Part shown: piece by piece, positions 43,634 to 54,021 of the stretch | Position numbering within the stretch: the stretch's first letter is position 1 | Layout: every line of letters begins with the position of its first letter | Source: JANNSX01 sp041397825 | GTDB lineage: Bacteria; Pseudomonadota; Alphaproteobacteria; Rhizobiales; Hyphomicrobiaceae | Length of the DNA: 64,000 bases | Reading direction: 5' to 3' | Assembly: GCA_041397825.1 (NCBI GenBank) | Contig: JAWKVX010000006.1 | Span: forward strand, 248,001 to 312,000 | The notes under the pieces: model-generated | Database searches by the model: none | What the model saw: only the letters and a program-made list of their open reading frames with translations | Told to the model about the DNA's origin: nothing | Translations under genes and position numbers: made by a program

Positions 43634-44451
43634 CGCACGCGCCGCGGGTTGAGGTACATGTCGGTCTCCTGCGTCTCGAGCTTCGGCTCGAACTTGCCTT
43701 TGTGCAGGTCCGCCAGCAGGTCCTGGATGTGGAGCTGACAATCGTCGTTGAACTTGAGCATGGCGCAGAAGAGCTGGATCACCATGTCGAGCCGCGGATC
43801 CGCCTGATCGGCCTCGATCTGCACCTTCCACTTGCCGCCGAGATTGAGGATGCGTCCGTTGAGCTTGCCAATCTGGCGGTCGTGCTCGTCGTAGAGAATG
43901 TAGTCGTCGCCGATCGAGATCCAGTTGCGACGGAGCCGGTAGAAACTCGGCCGGTTGTCCTTCAGGTTCTTCATCACCATGAAGGAGAAATTCTCCGGCA
44001 TGCCAGGCCATTTGGCCGCCGAGCGCTCGAGCTGGATGATCTGGTCGTGATCCGTGAGGTTGACGCTGTAGGCCGTGACCGGCACGCCCTTGGCGCCATG
44101 TGTCAGCTGTAGGGAGCGTCCGACCATCAGATCGAGCGTCGCCTTCCAGTTCATGGTCGGCGAGAACAGCTTGATGACCAGCCGCTTGTCCATGCCCTCC
44201 TTGTTTTCCCAGAGGTCGGCACGATACCCGAGCAGGCCGACGCGCTCGCCCCCCTCCTTGACCTCCGCGAAGATGTCCATGTCGCTGGTGAACTGGCGCG
44301 ATTTGGCGCGATTGCGGCTGCGCTTGAAGAATCCGACCTCGGTGGTGTTGAGGTCGGTGATCCAGAGGTCAACCTCGAACGTGCGCCAGCCGGTCTTCCG
44401 GGCCGCCGCTTTCGACTTTGCCTTTGCGGTCTTCGGTTCGGTCCCTGCCAT
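43630..44451 (-). CDS. Uncharacterised alphaproteobacterial protein, LURP-one-like guess
   Basis: I do not recognise this 273-residue soluble protein. It has a basic Lys/Ala-rich N-terminus (1-22), then a beta-rich body with LWITDLNTTEVGFFKR, and later YILYDEHDRQIGKLNGRIL followed by GGKWKVQIEADQ. The latter has the strand pattern (D-x2-G-x-L-x-G-x-I) of Tubby/LURP-one-like folds, but this is a weak resemblance. The C-terminal helix has LFCAMLKFNDDCQLHIQ. It is convergent with the stress-protein gene and followed upstream by an MFS gene on the same strand. Confidence 0.6.
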   Translation of the reverse strand: MAGTEPKTAKAKSKAAARKTGWRTFEVDLWITDLNTTEVGFFKRSRNRAKSRQFTSDMDIFAEVKEGGERVGLLGYRADLWENKEGMDKRLVIKLFSPTMNWKATLDLMVGRSLQLTHGAKGVPVTAYSVNLTDHDQIIQLERSAAKWPGMPENFSFMVMKNLKDNRPSFYRLRRNWISIGDDYILYDEHDRQIGKLNGRILNLGGKWKVQIEADQADPRLDMVIQLFCAMLKFNDDCQLHIQDLLADLHKGKFEPKLETQETDMYLNPRRVR

Positions 44452-44557
44452 TAGTGCAATGCCCCCTTTGCCGATCCGCCCGCCGGGAGCGAATCACTTT
44501 GCGCGAGTTTAGCAGGGGCTGGGGCGAGGCAAGCGGCGAAGGCGGTCGCCTCTGTGG

Positions 44558-45967
44558 CTACTTCGCCACCCTGACGAAGGGCATGAGGATGAGCCCGTGA
44601 TAGAGAAAAGCGAGCACAACCACGACGCCCATCCGGGTGTCGCCCGTCGCCGAAGTCAGTAGCACGATGAGGATCGGAGCCAGGAACGAGGTAGCCTTGC
44701 CCGAAAAGGCATAGAAGCCGAAGAATTGAGCGAGCTTCTCGGGAGGCGACAGCCGCGCCATCAGGCTGCGGCTCGACGAGTTGAGTGGCCCGGCGACGAC
44801 GCCGACCAGGATGGCACTCACCAGGAACACCCATTCGCCTGCCGAAGACATGAAGCCTGAGCCGGCCACTTTGGCGGCGACGGGAATGACGAACAGTACG
44901 TGCTCGGCCGTGATCGAGACGACGCCGATGGCTCCCAGGATGGCGATCAAGAGACAGATCATGATGAGCGCTTTAGCGCCGAGCCGGCTCTCGATAACGC
45001 TCGCCAACGCCGCGCCGATCATGGCGCAGAGGATCAGAACGATGCCGAACAGGCCGGAATCCACCGTTCGCCAGCCGAAGAGCTGGATTCCGTAGATGCC
45101 CGCCAATGCGAACATGCCGCCGAGGCCATCCTGGTAGAGCATGCGGGCGATGAGAAACGTCGCCGCCGAGCCGTACTGGCGTATGTCGCGCGCCGTCTGC
45201 CGAAGCGCCCGCAACCCATCCCGCACGGGTGTCGACGAGGCCGTCGGCGTTCTCGGATCGGGCGTGAAGAGGAAGAACGGCAAGGCGAAGACCACGAACC
45301 ACAGCGCGATCAGAGGCCCGACGATGCGGTCGCTCTCGAAGCGTGTCACATCCAGCTTGAGAAGAGGCTCGAGACCAAGCAGCGTCTTTCCCGTTGTTGC
45401 GTCGACGGCAATGAAGGCCGTCATCAGAATGAGAGCCGTCAGGCCACCCAGATAGGCAACGGCTGCCGAAATGCCGGACAATCGTCCGAAATGGACGGGC
45501 TGCACGAGCTTCGGCATGATGGCGTTGACGAAAGCGCCGTTGAGCTCGGCGGCCAGGCCTGCGATGACATAGGCCGCCGCGACCAGCCAGAAGAACTCCA
45601 TCCGGCCCGGCTCTGCCAGCCACAGTGTCGCCATGCCGGCGGCCATGCAGAGAGAAGCCAAGAGCACCCAGGGTTTTCTCCGGCCGCTGGCGTCCGCCAT
45701 CGCACCGAGCACAGGGCTCAGCACGGCGACGAGCAGGCCCATGACCGCCGCCATTGCCAGCCAGGTGTTCTGGCCGCGGAGCGGGTCGCCGATGAAGTAG
45801 TTGGCAAAGAACGGGCCGAACAAGAAGGTCGTGATGACGGAATAGAAGGGCTGTTGCGCCAGTTCGAACAGCACCCAGCTGACGATGCCAAGCTTGCCGA
45901 CCTTGTCGTCACTGTCGCTCGCGGCTGCCGTGCCGTCGATCGGCACCACCGTGCTCTCAATTGTCAT
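44558..45967 (-). CDS. UMF1/Atg22-like MFS transporter
   Basis: The 469-residue product has about 12 hydrophobic segments and the N-terminal WVLFELAQQPFYSVITTFLF with FGPFFANYF, characteristic of the UMF1 (vacuole effluxer Atg22-like) MFS group. MADASGRRKPW is the usual loop 2-3 motif. The substrate is not known; amino-acid export is known for the yeast relative. It starts 16 bases after the NAD-GDH stop, so a shared transcript with the glutamate dehydrogenase gene is possible. Confidence 0.82.
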   Translation of the reverse strand: MTIESTVVPIDGTAAASDSDDKVGKLGIVSWVLFELAQQPFYSVITTFLFGPFFANYFIGDPLRGQNTWLAMAAVMGLLVAVLSPVLGAMADASGRRKPWVLLASLCMAAGMATLWLAEPGRMEFFWLVAAAYVIAGLAAELNGAFVNAIMPKLVQPVHFGRLSGISAAVAYLGGLTALILMTAFIAVDATTGKTLLGLEPLLKLDVTRFESDRIVGPLIALWFVVFALPFFLFTPDPRTPTASSTPVRDGLRALRQTARDIRQYGSAATFLIARMLYQDGLGGMFALAGIYGIQLFGWRTVDSGLFGIVLILCAMIGAALASVIESRLGAKALIMICLLIAILGAIGVVSITAEHVLFVIPVAAKVAGSGFMSSAGEWVFLVSAILVGVVAGPLNSSSRSLMARLSPPEKLAQFFGFYAFSGKATSFLAPILIVLLTSATGDTRMGVVVVLAFLYHGLILMPFVRVAK

Positions 45968-45983
45968 GACGACCCCCCGGTCC

Positions 45984-48900
45984 TCAGCTGTGCACCAGGT
46001 CGCGGAGCTGTGCCGCCGCGACCGTCAATCTGGCCAGTGTCGGTGCGCCGCTGTCGATGATCTCATCCAAGCTGACCTTGGCCCGATCCGCCGCCTTGCC
46101 GTGGCGGTCGAGCCATCGTTTGAAGCTCGGCTCGTCATCTTTCGACGCCCGCGCGATGTCCTCGAGCACAGCCCGTTGCGCGTCCGACAGGATAGACAGG
46201 CTCGAATTGACCGCCAAGCGGTCGAAATAGTCGGTGAGCGGCATCGATTCGGCCGCCTCCCGAAGGGTATCTAACCGGAAATGCGATCCAACCTCGGTAT
46301 AGAGGCGCACCAACATGGGCACCGGCCGCCCCGTTGCGCGGGCGACGGCCACGATATCCGTTCCGCTGCCGAGACGGTCCAATAGCGCGATCTCGCGCGC
46401 CAGATCCTCTGGCACACCCTCCGCAACGTAGCGATTGGTCCGCTCGGCCCGGACTTTCGCCTCATCGGCCGACAAGCCTTCGCCCATGATCGGCCGCATC
46501 GCGTCGATGCCTGGCTTGAACAACCCGACCAGCGCTCCAAGCCCATCGCCGAGCTGGGCGCGCCGCAGGAACCAGTGCGACTGGCGCCTGACGAGGTTCT
46601 GACATGCCCGATAGAGCTCGAGCTGCAGCGTTGCCGGCACGGCACTATCCAGCTTGTCGATGCGTGACCACAGACTTTCGAGGTCGAAAACCTTCACCAC
46701 CGCCGCGAAGGCCGTGACGATCGTCGCGGGCAAATGGCCCGTTTCTTCCTCGAGGCGCACCACGAAGGTGGAGCCGCCCCGGTTGATGGCGTTGTTCGTC
46801 AGCACGGTGGCGATGATCTCGCGGCGCAGACGATGCGCATCGATCGCCGCCACCCAGTCCCGCTGCATCGTCGTCGGAAAGTAGCCGTGCAGCAGGTCCG
46901 CAAGTTGCGGGTCATCCGGCAGGTTGCTGGCCAGAAGGTGCCGTGACAGAGAGATCTTGGCATAGCTCAACAGGACGGCAAGCTCCGGTCTCGTCAGTGC
47001 CTCCACGGTCTTGATGCGCTCCGAGATCTGCCGATCGGTCGGCAACGCTTCAAGGCCGCGGTCGAGGAGACCCTCCTGCTCCAGATCGCGGATCAGTCGC
47101 TGTTGGAAACCGATATCTGCAAGCCCGCGGCTTTCGCCGAGGCTCAGCGACAAGCTTTGTTGATAGTTGTTCTCGAGACAGGCCTCCGCCACCTCGCCCG
47201 TCATGGCGACGAGCACCGCGTTCCGTGCGTCTAGGTCGAGCCGGCCCGAGCGGAGCAGCGGGCCGAAGGCGATCTTGATGTTCACCTCCTGGTCCGAGGA
47301 GTTGACGCCCGCCGAGTTGTCGATGAAGTCGGCATTGACCTTGCCGCCAGCCTTGGCGAACTCGATCCGGCCGCGATGCGTAAGGCCGAGATTGGCACCC
47401 TCCCCGATCACTTTGACTCGAAGCTCGCTGGCCGTGATCCGGACGGAATCATTGGCCCGGTCGCCGACCTGCTCGTCGGTCTCGGTCGTGGCGCGCACAT
47501 AGGTGCCGATGCCGCCGAGCCAGAGGAGATCGGCCGGCGCCTTGAGAATGGCATTGATCAGCGCACTCGGCGTCAAGGTCGTCTCGGCCGAGCCGAGCAG
47601 ACGCTGCATTTCCGCTGACACCGGAATTGACTTCGACGAGCGCGAAAAGACGCCGCCACCGTTCGAGATCAGCGCCTTGTCGTAGTCCTGCCAGCTCGAT
47701 CGTGGCAGTTGGAACAATCGCTGCCTCTCCCCGAAGCTCGCGGCAGCATCCGGCTCCGGATCGATGAAGATGTCGCGGTGATCGAAGGCCGCGACCAGCC
47801 TGATCTCCTTCGAGAGCAGCATGCCGTTGCCGAACACGTCACCCGACATGTCGCCGATGCCGATGACCCGGAACGGCATCGTCTGAATGTCCGTGCCGAG
47901 CTCGCGGAAATGTCGCTTCACGCATTCCCATGCGCCGCGGGCGGTGATCGCCATCTTCTTGTGGTCGTAGCCGGCCGAGCCACCGGAGGCGAAGGCATCA
48001 CCGAGCCAGAATCCGCGCCGTACCGCGATGCTGTTGGCGAAATCCGAGAAGGTCGCCGTGCCCTTGTCGGCGGCGACGACGAGATAAGGGTCGTCCTGAT
48101 CGTGCCGGACGACATCCCTGGGCGGAACGATCACATCGTCGACGATGTTGTCTGTGAGATCGAGTAAACTCGAGACGAAAATCTCGTAGGCGGCGACGCC
48201 CTCCTTCATGAACGCCTCGCGATCGCCCTTCACCGGCAGGCGCTTCGGCAGGAAACCGCCCTTGGCACCCTGAGGGACGATCACCGTGTTCTTCACCTGC
48301 TGGGCCTTGACCAATCCCAGGACCTCGGTGCGGAAATCCAGGGCCCGATCGGACCATCTGAGGCCGCCACGAGCAATGGGCGCAAATCTGAGATGGACCC
48401 CTTCGACGCGTGGGGCGTAGATCCAGATCTCGGCATACGGTCGTGGTTCGGGCATGCCGTCGACCTCGGCACTCCTGAGCTTGACCGCAAGCGCCGGCAA
48501 CCGGCCGCCGGCGGCGTCTCGCACAAAGAAGTTCGTGCGCAGCGTCGATTGGATCAGATTGAGCATGTGGCGAAGGATGCGATCCTCGTCGAGGCTCGGG
48601 ATCGAGGCCAGCGCCTCTTCGATCCTGACCCGGATGGCCGCCGCAGCATCGGCCCGCGCCTCCGCCGCCAACCCTGACGAGGGATCGAGCCGACAGCCGA
48701 ACAGATCCATCAGGAGGCGCGTGACCGAGGCATGCGTGGTCAGCGCTTGCGCAATGTCCGCCGGAGTGAACGGCAGCCGCAATTGCCGCAAATAGGCGCC
48801 ATAGGCCCGGAATATCTCGGCGCGACGCCAGTCCAATCCGGCAGCCAGAATGAGACGGTTGAAACCATCACTCTCGGCGTCGCCCCGCCATACGGCGAGA

Positions 48901-50774
48901 AACGCCTCCTCCAGGCGAAGATCCTCATCACCGAGCACGATCGGCCGATTGCCCGGCGTCTCCAGCACCATATCGTGCAGGCGAACGTCGCGGGTCCCGT
49001 CATCGAAGGATGGCCGCATCCGATAAGAACGCTCGTCGATGACCCGGAAGCCGAAGTTCTCGAGCACCGGCACGCGGTCGCTGAGCGGAATCGGCGGACC
49101 GAGCCGGTAGATGGCGACGCGCACACGGCCAGTATCGGCCGTCTCGTCGTCGTAGAAGTCGATCGCCACGGGCTCCTGGTCGGTCAGAACCTCGACACGG
49201 GCGATGTCCTGCAGCGCCCGTTCTGGTCCGAAGGTCTCGCGATAGCCGGCTGAGAACGCGTTGCCGTACTTGTTGAACAGCGCACGAGCCCGGTCGTCGT
49301 CACCCGCGTGGATCGCCGTCGCCAGCCGATCCTGCCAGCTTTGAACGATGCCACGGATCGCCTCCTCGAGCGTCGCCGGATCGGGACGCGGTGTCGGGCC
49401 TTCCGTCCGCGCGATCACGAAATGCGTGCGAACGAGTGGCCCTTCGAGGAAGTGCGGCGTGAAGGCGGCAAGCCGGCCCTGATAGGCATCGCACAGCAGT
49501 TGCGCGATCCGCTGCCGGACCTCGGTCGAAAAGCGGTCCCGAGGCACATAGACGAGCGCAGTGACGAACCGGTCGAACTCGTCGATGCGCGGAAACACGC
49601 GAATGCGCGGCCTGAGATCGAGATCGAGGATCTCGAGCGCCCACTCTCGCAGCTGCTCGACGGAGATCTGGAACAATTCGTCGCGCGGATAGGTCTCGAT
49701 GATGTTCAGCAGCACCTTGCCATTGTGGCTATCCGGCGGAAAGCCGGAGGCTGCGATCACCCGGTCGGCCTTGTTTCGGAGGAACGGAATGGCACGAACC
49801 GAGCGCGTATAGGCGGCCGACGTGAAGAGACCGACGATGCGCAGCTCGCCCGTCACCCGCCCATCCTCGCCGAACAGCTTGGCGCCGATATAGTCGAGAT
49901 GCGTTCGGCGATGCACCTTGGCCAGCGTGTTGGCTTTGGAGACGATGAGAACGGTCGGCTGCTGGTAGAAACGGCGGATCTCGGGCGTCAGGTGAACCAT
50001 CTCGTTGCCCCGCCGCAGGACCCTGACCTCGGGGTTGCGGAGGACGCCGAGCCCCTGTTCCGGCAGCACGTCGAGCGTTCCGCTCTCTACGTCGCCGGCG
50101 AGCGAGAACTCACGCATGCCCAGAAAGGTGAAGTGACCGGCCTCGAGCCATTCGAGAAAAGCGATGCTCTCGGCACGCTCCGCATCGCTCACCGGCATGG
50201 CTGAGCGATGATACGTCTGGATCAGACCGCGAACGCGCTGGAGCATCGGTTGCCAGTCGGCGACCGCACTGCGGACCTGCTCGAGAATGCCGCCCAGCTC
50301 TTCCGTCAGATCGGCGGCGATGGCGTCGTCGATCGGCTCGAGATAGATCTGAATGAAGCTTTCCTGGTCTTTCTGCCACTGCTTGTCGCCAGGGGCGGTC
50401 ACAGCCTCGAGCCGTCCACCGGCGCCGCGCCGGGTCTTGAAGATCGGATGCAACACCTGTTGCACGGTGCAATCCCGGGCCAGCACCTCCGCTGTGACCG
50501 AATCGACGAGGAAGGGCATGTCGTCGTTCAGCAGCTCGATGACGGTCGATGCCCGAGCCGGCACTCCGACCTGCCGATAGCGAACCTTGTGTCGGCCCAC
50601 GGGCTTCTCGGCGATGAACTCCGCAGCCGCGATTGCGATCTCACCGAGCGAGGCCTCGCCCAGCCGGCTGACGAGCTGCGGATCGGCATCCTGGAACAAG
50701 AGCTGAGTGAAAAGATCCAGGCCCGACGTCTTGGGGCGGCCGCGCGCGAGCTTGGCGAGAAGGGCATCCAACAT
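45984..50774 (-). CDS. gdhB: NAD-specific glutamate dehydrogenase, large (180-kDa class)
   Basis: Catabolic enzyme oxidising glutamate to 2-oxoglutarate with NAD. The 1596-residue product is the usual size for the large class, which carries long N-terminal ACT-like regulatory regions, the catalytic core (about 730-1230) with GLRWSDRALDFRTEVLGL and QQVKNTVIVPQGAKGGF, and a long helical C-terminal domain. GGIGTYVR and GEGANLGLTHRGRIEFA are family landmarks. ATG 50774 gives MLDALLAKLARG; the frame is open for 411 further bases without similarity and partly overlaps the divergent desaturase. Confidence 0.95.
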   Translation of the reverse strand: MLDALLAKLARGRPKTSGLDLFTQLLFQDADPQLVSRLGEASLGEIAIAAAEFIAEKPVGRHKVRYRQVGVPARASTVIELLNDDMPFLVDSVTAEVLARDCTVQQVLHPIFKTRRGAGGRLEAVTAPGDKQWQKDQESFIQIYLEPIDDAIAADLTEELGGILEQVRSAVADWQPMLQRVRGLIQTYHRSAMPVSDAERAESIAFLEWLEAGHFTFLGMREFSLAGDVESGTLDVLPEQGLGVLRNPEVRVLRRGNEMVHLTPEIRRFYQQPTVLIVSKANTLAKVHRRTHLDYIGAKLFGEDGRVTGELRIVGLFTSAAYTRSVRAIPFLRNKADRVIAASGFPPDSHNGKVLLNIIETYPRDELFQISVEQLREWALEILDLDLRPRIRVFPRIDEFDRFVTALVYVPRDRFSTEVRQRIAQLLCDAYQGRLAAFTPHFLEGPLVRTHFVIARTEGPTPRPDPATLEEAIRGIVQSWQDRLATAIHAGDDDRARALFNKYGNAFSAGYRETFGPERALQDIARVEVLTDQEPVAIDFYDDETADTGRVRVAIYRLGPPIPLSDRVPVLENFGFRVIDERSYRMRPSFDDGTRDVRLHDMVLETPGNRPIVLGDEDLRLEEAFLAVWRGDAESDGFNRLILAAGLDWRRAEIFRAYGAYLRQLRLPFTPADIAQALTTHASVTRLLMDLFGCRLDPSSGLAAEARADAAAAIRVRIEEALASIPSLDEDRILRHMLNLIQSTLRTNFFVRDAAGGRLPALAVKLRSAEVDGMPEPRPYAEIWIYAPRVEGVHLRFAPIARGGLRWSDRALDFRTEVLGLVKAQQVKNTVIVPQGAKGGFLPKRLPVKGDREAFMKEGVAAYEIFVSSLLDLTDNIVDDVIVPPRDVVRHDQDDPYLVVAADKGTATFSDFANSIAVRRGFWLGDAFASGGSAGYDHKKMAITARGAWECVKRHFRELGTDIQTMPFRVIGIGDMSGDVFGNGMLLSKEIRLVAAFDHRDIFIDPEPDAAASFGERQRLFQLPRSSWQDYDKALISNGGGVFSRSSKSIPVSAEMQRLLGSAETTLTPSALINAILKAPADLLWLGGIGTYVRATTETDEQVGDRANDSVRITASELRVKVIGEGANLGLTHRGRIEFAKAGGKVNADFIDNSAGVNSSDQEVNIKIAFGPLLRSGRLDLDARNAVLVAMTGEVAEACLENNYQQSLSLSLGESRGLADIGFQQRLIRDLEQEGLLDRGLEALPTDRQISERIKTVEALTRPELAVLLSYAKISLSRHLLASNLPDDPQLADLLHGYFPTTMQRDWVAAIDAHRLRREIIATVLTNNAINRGGSTFVVRLEEETGHLPATIVTAFAAVVKVFDLESLWSRIDKLDSAVPATLQLELYRACQNLVRRQSHWFLRRAQLGDGLGALVGLFKPGIDAMRPIMGEGLSADEAKVRAERTNRYVAEGVPEDLAREIALLDRLGSGTDIVAVARATGRPVPMLVRLYTEVGSHFRLDTLREAAESMPLTDYFDRLAVNSSLSILSDAQRAVLEDIARASKDDEPSFKRWLDRHGKAADRAKVSLDEIIDSGAPTLARLTVAAAQLRDLVHS

Positions 50775-50949
50775 GCGGGAACCTTGTCTGCTGATGGGAT
50801 GGCGACGGCCGTCCCCGAATTCTGGCCCCGGACGATGACGTTGACAATGCAGAAGCCCCCGTCCGGGGATCGCCTCTGGATACCGCTTGCCAGCGACCGG
50901 CGGCTGGACCCATGATGCCGGCCATGCGAGCCGCTGAGTGCGTTCAACC

Positions 50950-51915
50950 ATGCCCGACGAGATAACGCACCGGGAAGCCCTGGCCGCCATCTCCGAAGCC
51001 GATCTTGTCGGTCTCAAGGCTCTCGAGAATGGACCGGGTCTCCGGCATCTCGGGGCGCATCTTGGCGCGATCGGCCTAACGACCGCGGCCATCCTGTCGA
51101 CCGACACGCCCCTGCTGCTCGTGCCGCTTCTGGTGCTGCACGGAATACTCCTGATCTTCCTTTTCACCCCCCTGCACGAGACCATTCACGGCACCGCCTT
51201 TCGAACAGCGTGGCTCAACGACGCCGTCTCGCACCTCCTCGGCTTCCTCATCCTGTTGCCGCCCCGTTGGTTTCGCTACTTCCATCTCGCTCATCACCGC
51301 CACACCCAGGATCCGCAAAACGATCCTGAGCTTTCCTCGCCGAAACCGCGCTCCATTGGCCAATATCTCTGGCGTCTGACAGGGATCAGCTACTGGACGA
51401 GCGAGGTCAGGCTTATCGCGACCGCAGCGGCCGGACATGTGTCAGACCCCTTCGTTCCTCCCAAGGGACGGCCCAAGGTCATTATCGAATGTCGCGCCTT
51501 TCTCGCTGGCTATCTCCTGCTCGGCCTCGCCTCCGTGTGGCTCGGGACCGGGCTGCTCATCTGGCTCTGGGTGTTGCCTGCAATCCTCGGTCAGCCCTTC
51601 CTCAGGGCCTATCTCATGGCCGAGCACACAGGTCTTCCACTGGTTTCCAACATGCTGTCGAACAGCCGCACGGTGTTCGCTTCGTGGCCCGTGCAGTGGC
51701 TCGCCTGGAACATGCCGCACCATGCCGCTCATCATGCCTTGCCGGTCGTTCCCTTTCACCGGTTGCCGGCACTGACCGCCAGGATCAGGCAACATCTGCG
51801 CGCCACTGCCGACGGATATCCCGAAGCCCACCGGCAGATCCGTGGGTCCTTCGGCGCGCAGTCGGTCGGGCGAGGACTGACGCCAGACGGCGGCTCTAAT
51901 ATGTCAAACGAATGA
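50950..51915 (+). CDS. Membrane fatty acid desaturase family protein
   Basis: The 321-residue product has several hydrophobic segments and three histidine clusters: HETIHGTAF (about residue 75), HLAHHRH (about 113) and MPHHAAHHALP (about 256), which fit the di-iron membrane desaturase/hydroxylase superfamily. Desaturation of membrane lipid acyl chains is the most likely job, but related enzymes act on carotenoids or sphingolipids, so the substrate is open. ATG 50950 was preferred to GTG 50938. It is divergent from NAD-GDH. Confidence 0.85.
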   Translation: MPDEITHREALAAISEADLVGLKALENGPGLRHLGAHLGAIGLTTAAILSTDTPLLLVPLLVLHGILLIFLFTPLHETIHGTAFRTAWLNDAVSHLLGFLILLPPRWFRYFHLAHHRHTQDPQNDPELSSPKPRSIGQYLWRLTGISYWTSEVRLIATAAAGHVSDPFVPPKGRPKVIIECRAFLAGYLLLGLASVWLGTGLLIWLWVLPAILGQPFLRAYLMAEHTGLPLVSNMLSNSRTVFASWPVQWLAWNMPHHAAHHALPVVPFHRLPALTARIRQHLRATADGYPEAHRQIRGSFGAQSVGRGLTPDGGSNMSNE

Positions 51916-52019
51916 TTTATCCCCAATTTTGCCCCGATCTCGACCGACTCATCACCTAAGCGCCTTGGCATTGCCCGACGCCATCGTGCAATGTGCCCAG
52001 GGAGAGCGGGTAAGTGGGA

Positions 52020-54011
52020 ATGTCGGTCGAGCAGTCACTGGTCGAGCTATTTGGCACGGGCGCTTTGTCGTTGACGGCATCGCTCGGCGGTCGAGGTCGC
52101 GCGGGCATCTTGCCGGAGGATGGCGATGCGTTCGTGCGCTTCCTGATCGCCGCCGGTCCCGAGACCAATCCCGCAGACGCACTTGCGCACTTTGCTCGGG
52201 AAGTCAAAGCCGAGATTGCCTCCGCTCACCTCGATCTCGACGATGTCCCCCGGATCGCCGCGCGACTGGCGACGCTGGTCGGCGAGTTTCCGATCTCGCC
52301 TGTCATGGCCCGGGAGGCGCTTCAGCACCAACGTATGCATGGCGGTCGCCGGAACGGCAGCGAGCCACCGGCGATGCGCCTTGCCGAGCATATCGTCACC
52401 CGAGCCGAGGCCGAGGGCGCGCTCGATCGTCTTGGGATCGACGCCCTCCCTGCCGTTGCCGTGCTCGAGGGCCTGTTCCGGGCGCTGTTGACTTCCGACG
52501 ACATGCTGGATGCCGCGGTCGCGGTCAGCGCGCCTTACCGGCGCGAGCCCGACGAGCCCTCACCGGCCGATCCTGAGGAGATCTTCGCTGCCACCGCAGA
52601 AGAAGAGGCCGCCGCTCCGACCGACGACGGCCTGCCGAGCGAGCTTCGCGAGCTCGTCCGCCGGGTCGCGGACCATGCCGACGTTCCGCCCGCATTTCTG
52701 GCGAGCCTGCTGCAGCATTTCGCTGCCCGCGATTTCCCGCGCGACCGGCTCGAATGGGCCCTCGAGCAGAAGGCGAAGGCCTATCGCGAGCTGAAGTCGG
52801 AAGCGGAACGCCCGATCGAGGCCGATCTGACGGTCCAGAGGCTTCGTGCCGAATCCTTGGCCTGTCTTGCCGATGGGCAAATCGAGCAAGCCGAGTTCAC
52901 GCTGTCGGGCGCGTTGAGCAAGGCCATGACGGATGGTCTTGCCCATCCTGGTCCGGGCAGTACCACCGCGCAGATCCTGGCCCTCCAAGGCCGCATCGCA
53001 GAGATTCGCCTCGCCTATCGGGAGGCAGGCTCTCGCTACGAGACCGCCGCCAGCGATCCCGCCGTGGAGACGGATCGGACTTGGCATTGGTCGCTCCTCA
53101 TGAGGCAAGCGGCGGCGCTGCAGCGCGAAGCCGAGGAGTTCGGCGATTTCAGCGCGCTCGGCCAGGCCGTGATCGTGCTCGCGCAGGCGCTCGATGTCGT
53201 CCCGTTGGCCACGGCGCCGCTCAATCACGCAACGACCCAACGGACGCTGGGTGATGCTCTGCTGGCCCTCGGCTCACATGAGAAGAACTTCACAGAGCTC
53301 GGCGCTGCCGCGGACTGCTACAGCGTCGCCCAGAACATTCTCAGTCGCACCGAGGCGCCCACCGACTGGGCCCGACTCGAGGCCGGTCGGGGCTTGGTCT
53401 ACCTTCGCAAGGGCGACATCGAGGCGTCACGCAACAACGCCGAGAAAGCCATCGAGCATTTCAAGAATGCCCTCACCGTGTTCCGGCGTGAGACCACGCC
53501 AGGTGATTGGGCGATGACCGAGGTCAATCTCGCGACGGCTTACAGTCGTCTCAGTGCCCACGAGGACTCGACGCGCTCACTGTCCGATGCGGTCGACGCC
53601 TACCGGCGCGTCCTCATCGACTACCCGAGAGGCGAGCAGCCGGCGGAGTATGCCCGGCTTCAGAGCAACCTCGGCAATGTCCTGGCCGAGCTCGGTGAGC
53701 GTACCGGCGACGCGCGCTGGCTGGATCTTGCCATCACGGCGTACCGGGAGACTCTCCATGTCTGGACAAGGGAGATCGACCCGCTCAAATGGGCCCTGGG
53801 TAACGCCAACCTCGGCAACGCGCTCTGGGCCCTGGGCGAGCTCGGCGGCGATGCAGCGCTGATGCAGGAGGCGGCGACCAGCATCGTGCACTCACTCGAC
53901 GTTTTCCGCGACCTCGGCGAGCAGCAGTACGAGCAGACGGCCCTCGACAACCTCCGGGCGCTGCACGAGGATCTGAAGCGCATGGCCGACAAGGTCGCGT
54001 CGTACGGCTAG
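52020..54011 (+). CDS. TPR-like repeat protein, function unknown
   Basis: The 663-residue product has no signal peptide. Residues 1-300 are helical with no family I recognise (acidic linker about 180-205). From about residue 300 to the end it consists of helical repeats with the WA-x-(4-6)-NLG-x-AL-x-LGE signature: LNHATTQRTLGDALLALG, MTEVNLATAYSRLS, LQSNLGNVLAELGERTGD, GNANLGNALWALGELGGD. The spacing is about 45-60 residues, longer than canonical 34-residue TPRs. Such arrays act as protein scaffolds. ATG 52020 is preceded by GGGAGAGCGGG; GTG 52014 is an alternative. Confidence 0.75.
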   Translation: MSVEQSLVELFGTGALSLTASLGGRGRAGILPEDGDAFVRFLIAAGPETNPADALAHFAREVKAEIASAHLDLDDVPRIAARLATLVGEFPISPVMAREALQHQRMHGGRRNGSEPPAMRLAEHIVTRAEAEGALDRLGIDALPAVAVLEGLFRALLTSDDMLDAAVAVSAPYRREPDEPSPADPEEIFAATAEEEAAAPTDDGLPSELRELVRRVADHADVPPAFLASLLQHFAARDFPRDRLEWALEQKAKAYRELKSEAERPIEADLTVQRLRAESLACLADGQIEQAEFTLSGALSKAMTDGLAHPGPGSTTAQILALQGRIAEIRLAYREAGSRYETAASDPAVETDRTWHWSLLMRQAAALQREAEEFGDFSALGQAVIVLAQALDVVPLATAPLNHATTQRTLGDALLALGSHEKNFTELGAAADCYSVAQNILSRTEAPTDWARLEAGRGLVYLRKGDIEASRNNAEKAIEHFKNALTVFRRETTPGDWAMTEVNLATAYSRLSAHEDSTRSLSDAVDAYRRVLIDYPRGEQPAEYARLQSNLGNVLAELGERTGDARWLDLAITAYRETLHVWTREIDPLKWALGNANLGNALWALGELGGDAALMQEAATSIVHSLDVFRDLGEQQYEQTALDNLRALHEDLKRMADKVASYG

Positions 54012-54021
54012 TCTTCGCACC

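Noticed and set aside
50775..51185. N-terminal extension of NAD-glutamate dehydrogenase
   Set aside because: Overlaps the divergent desaturase and has random-looking composition; ATG 50774 gives the normal family length.
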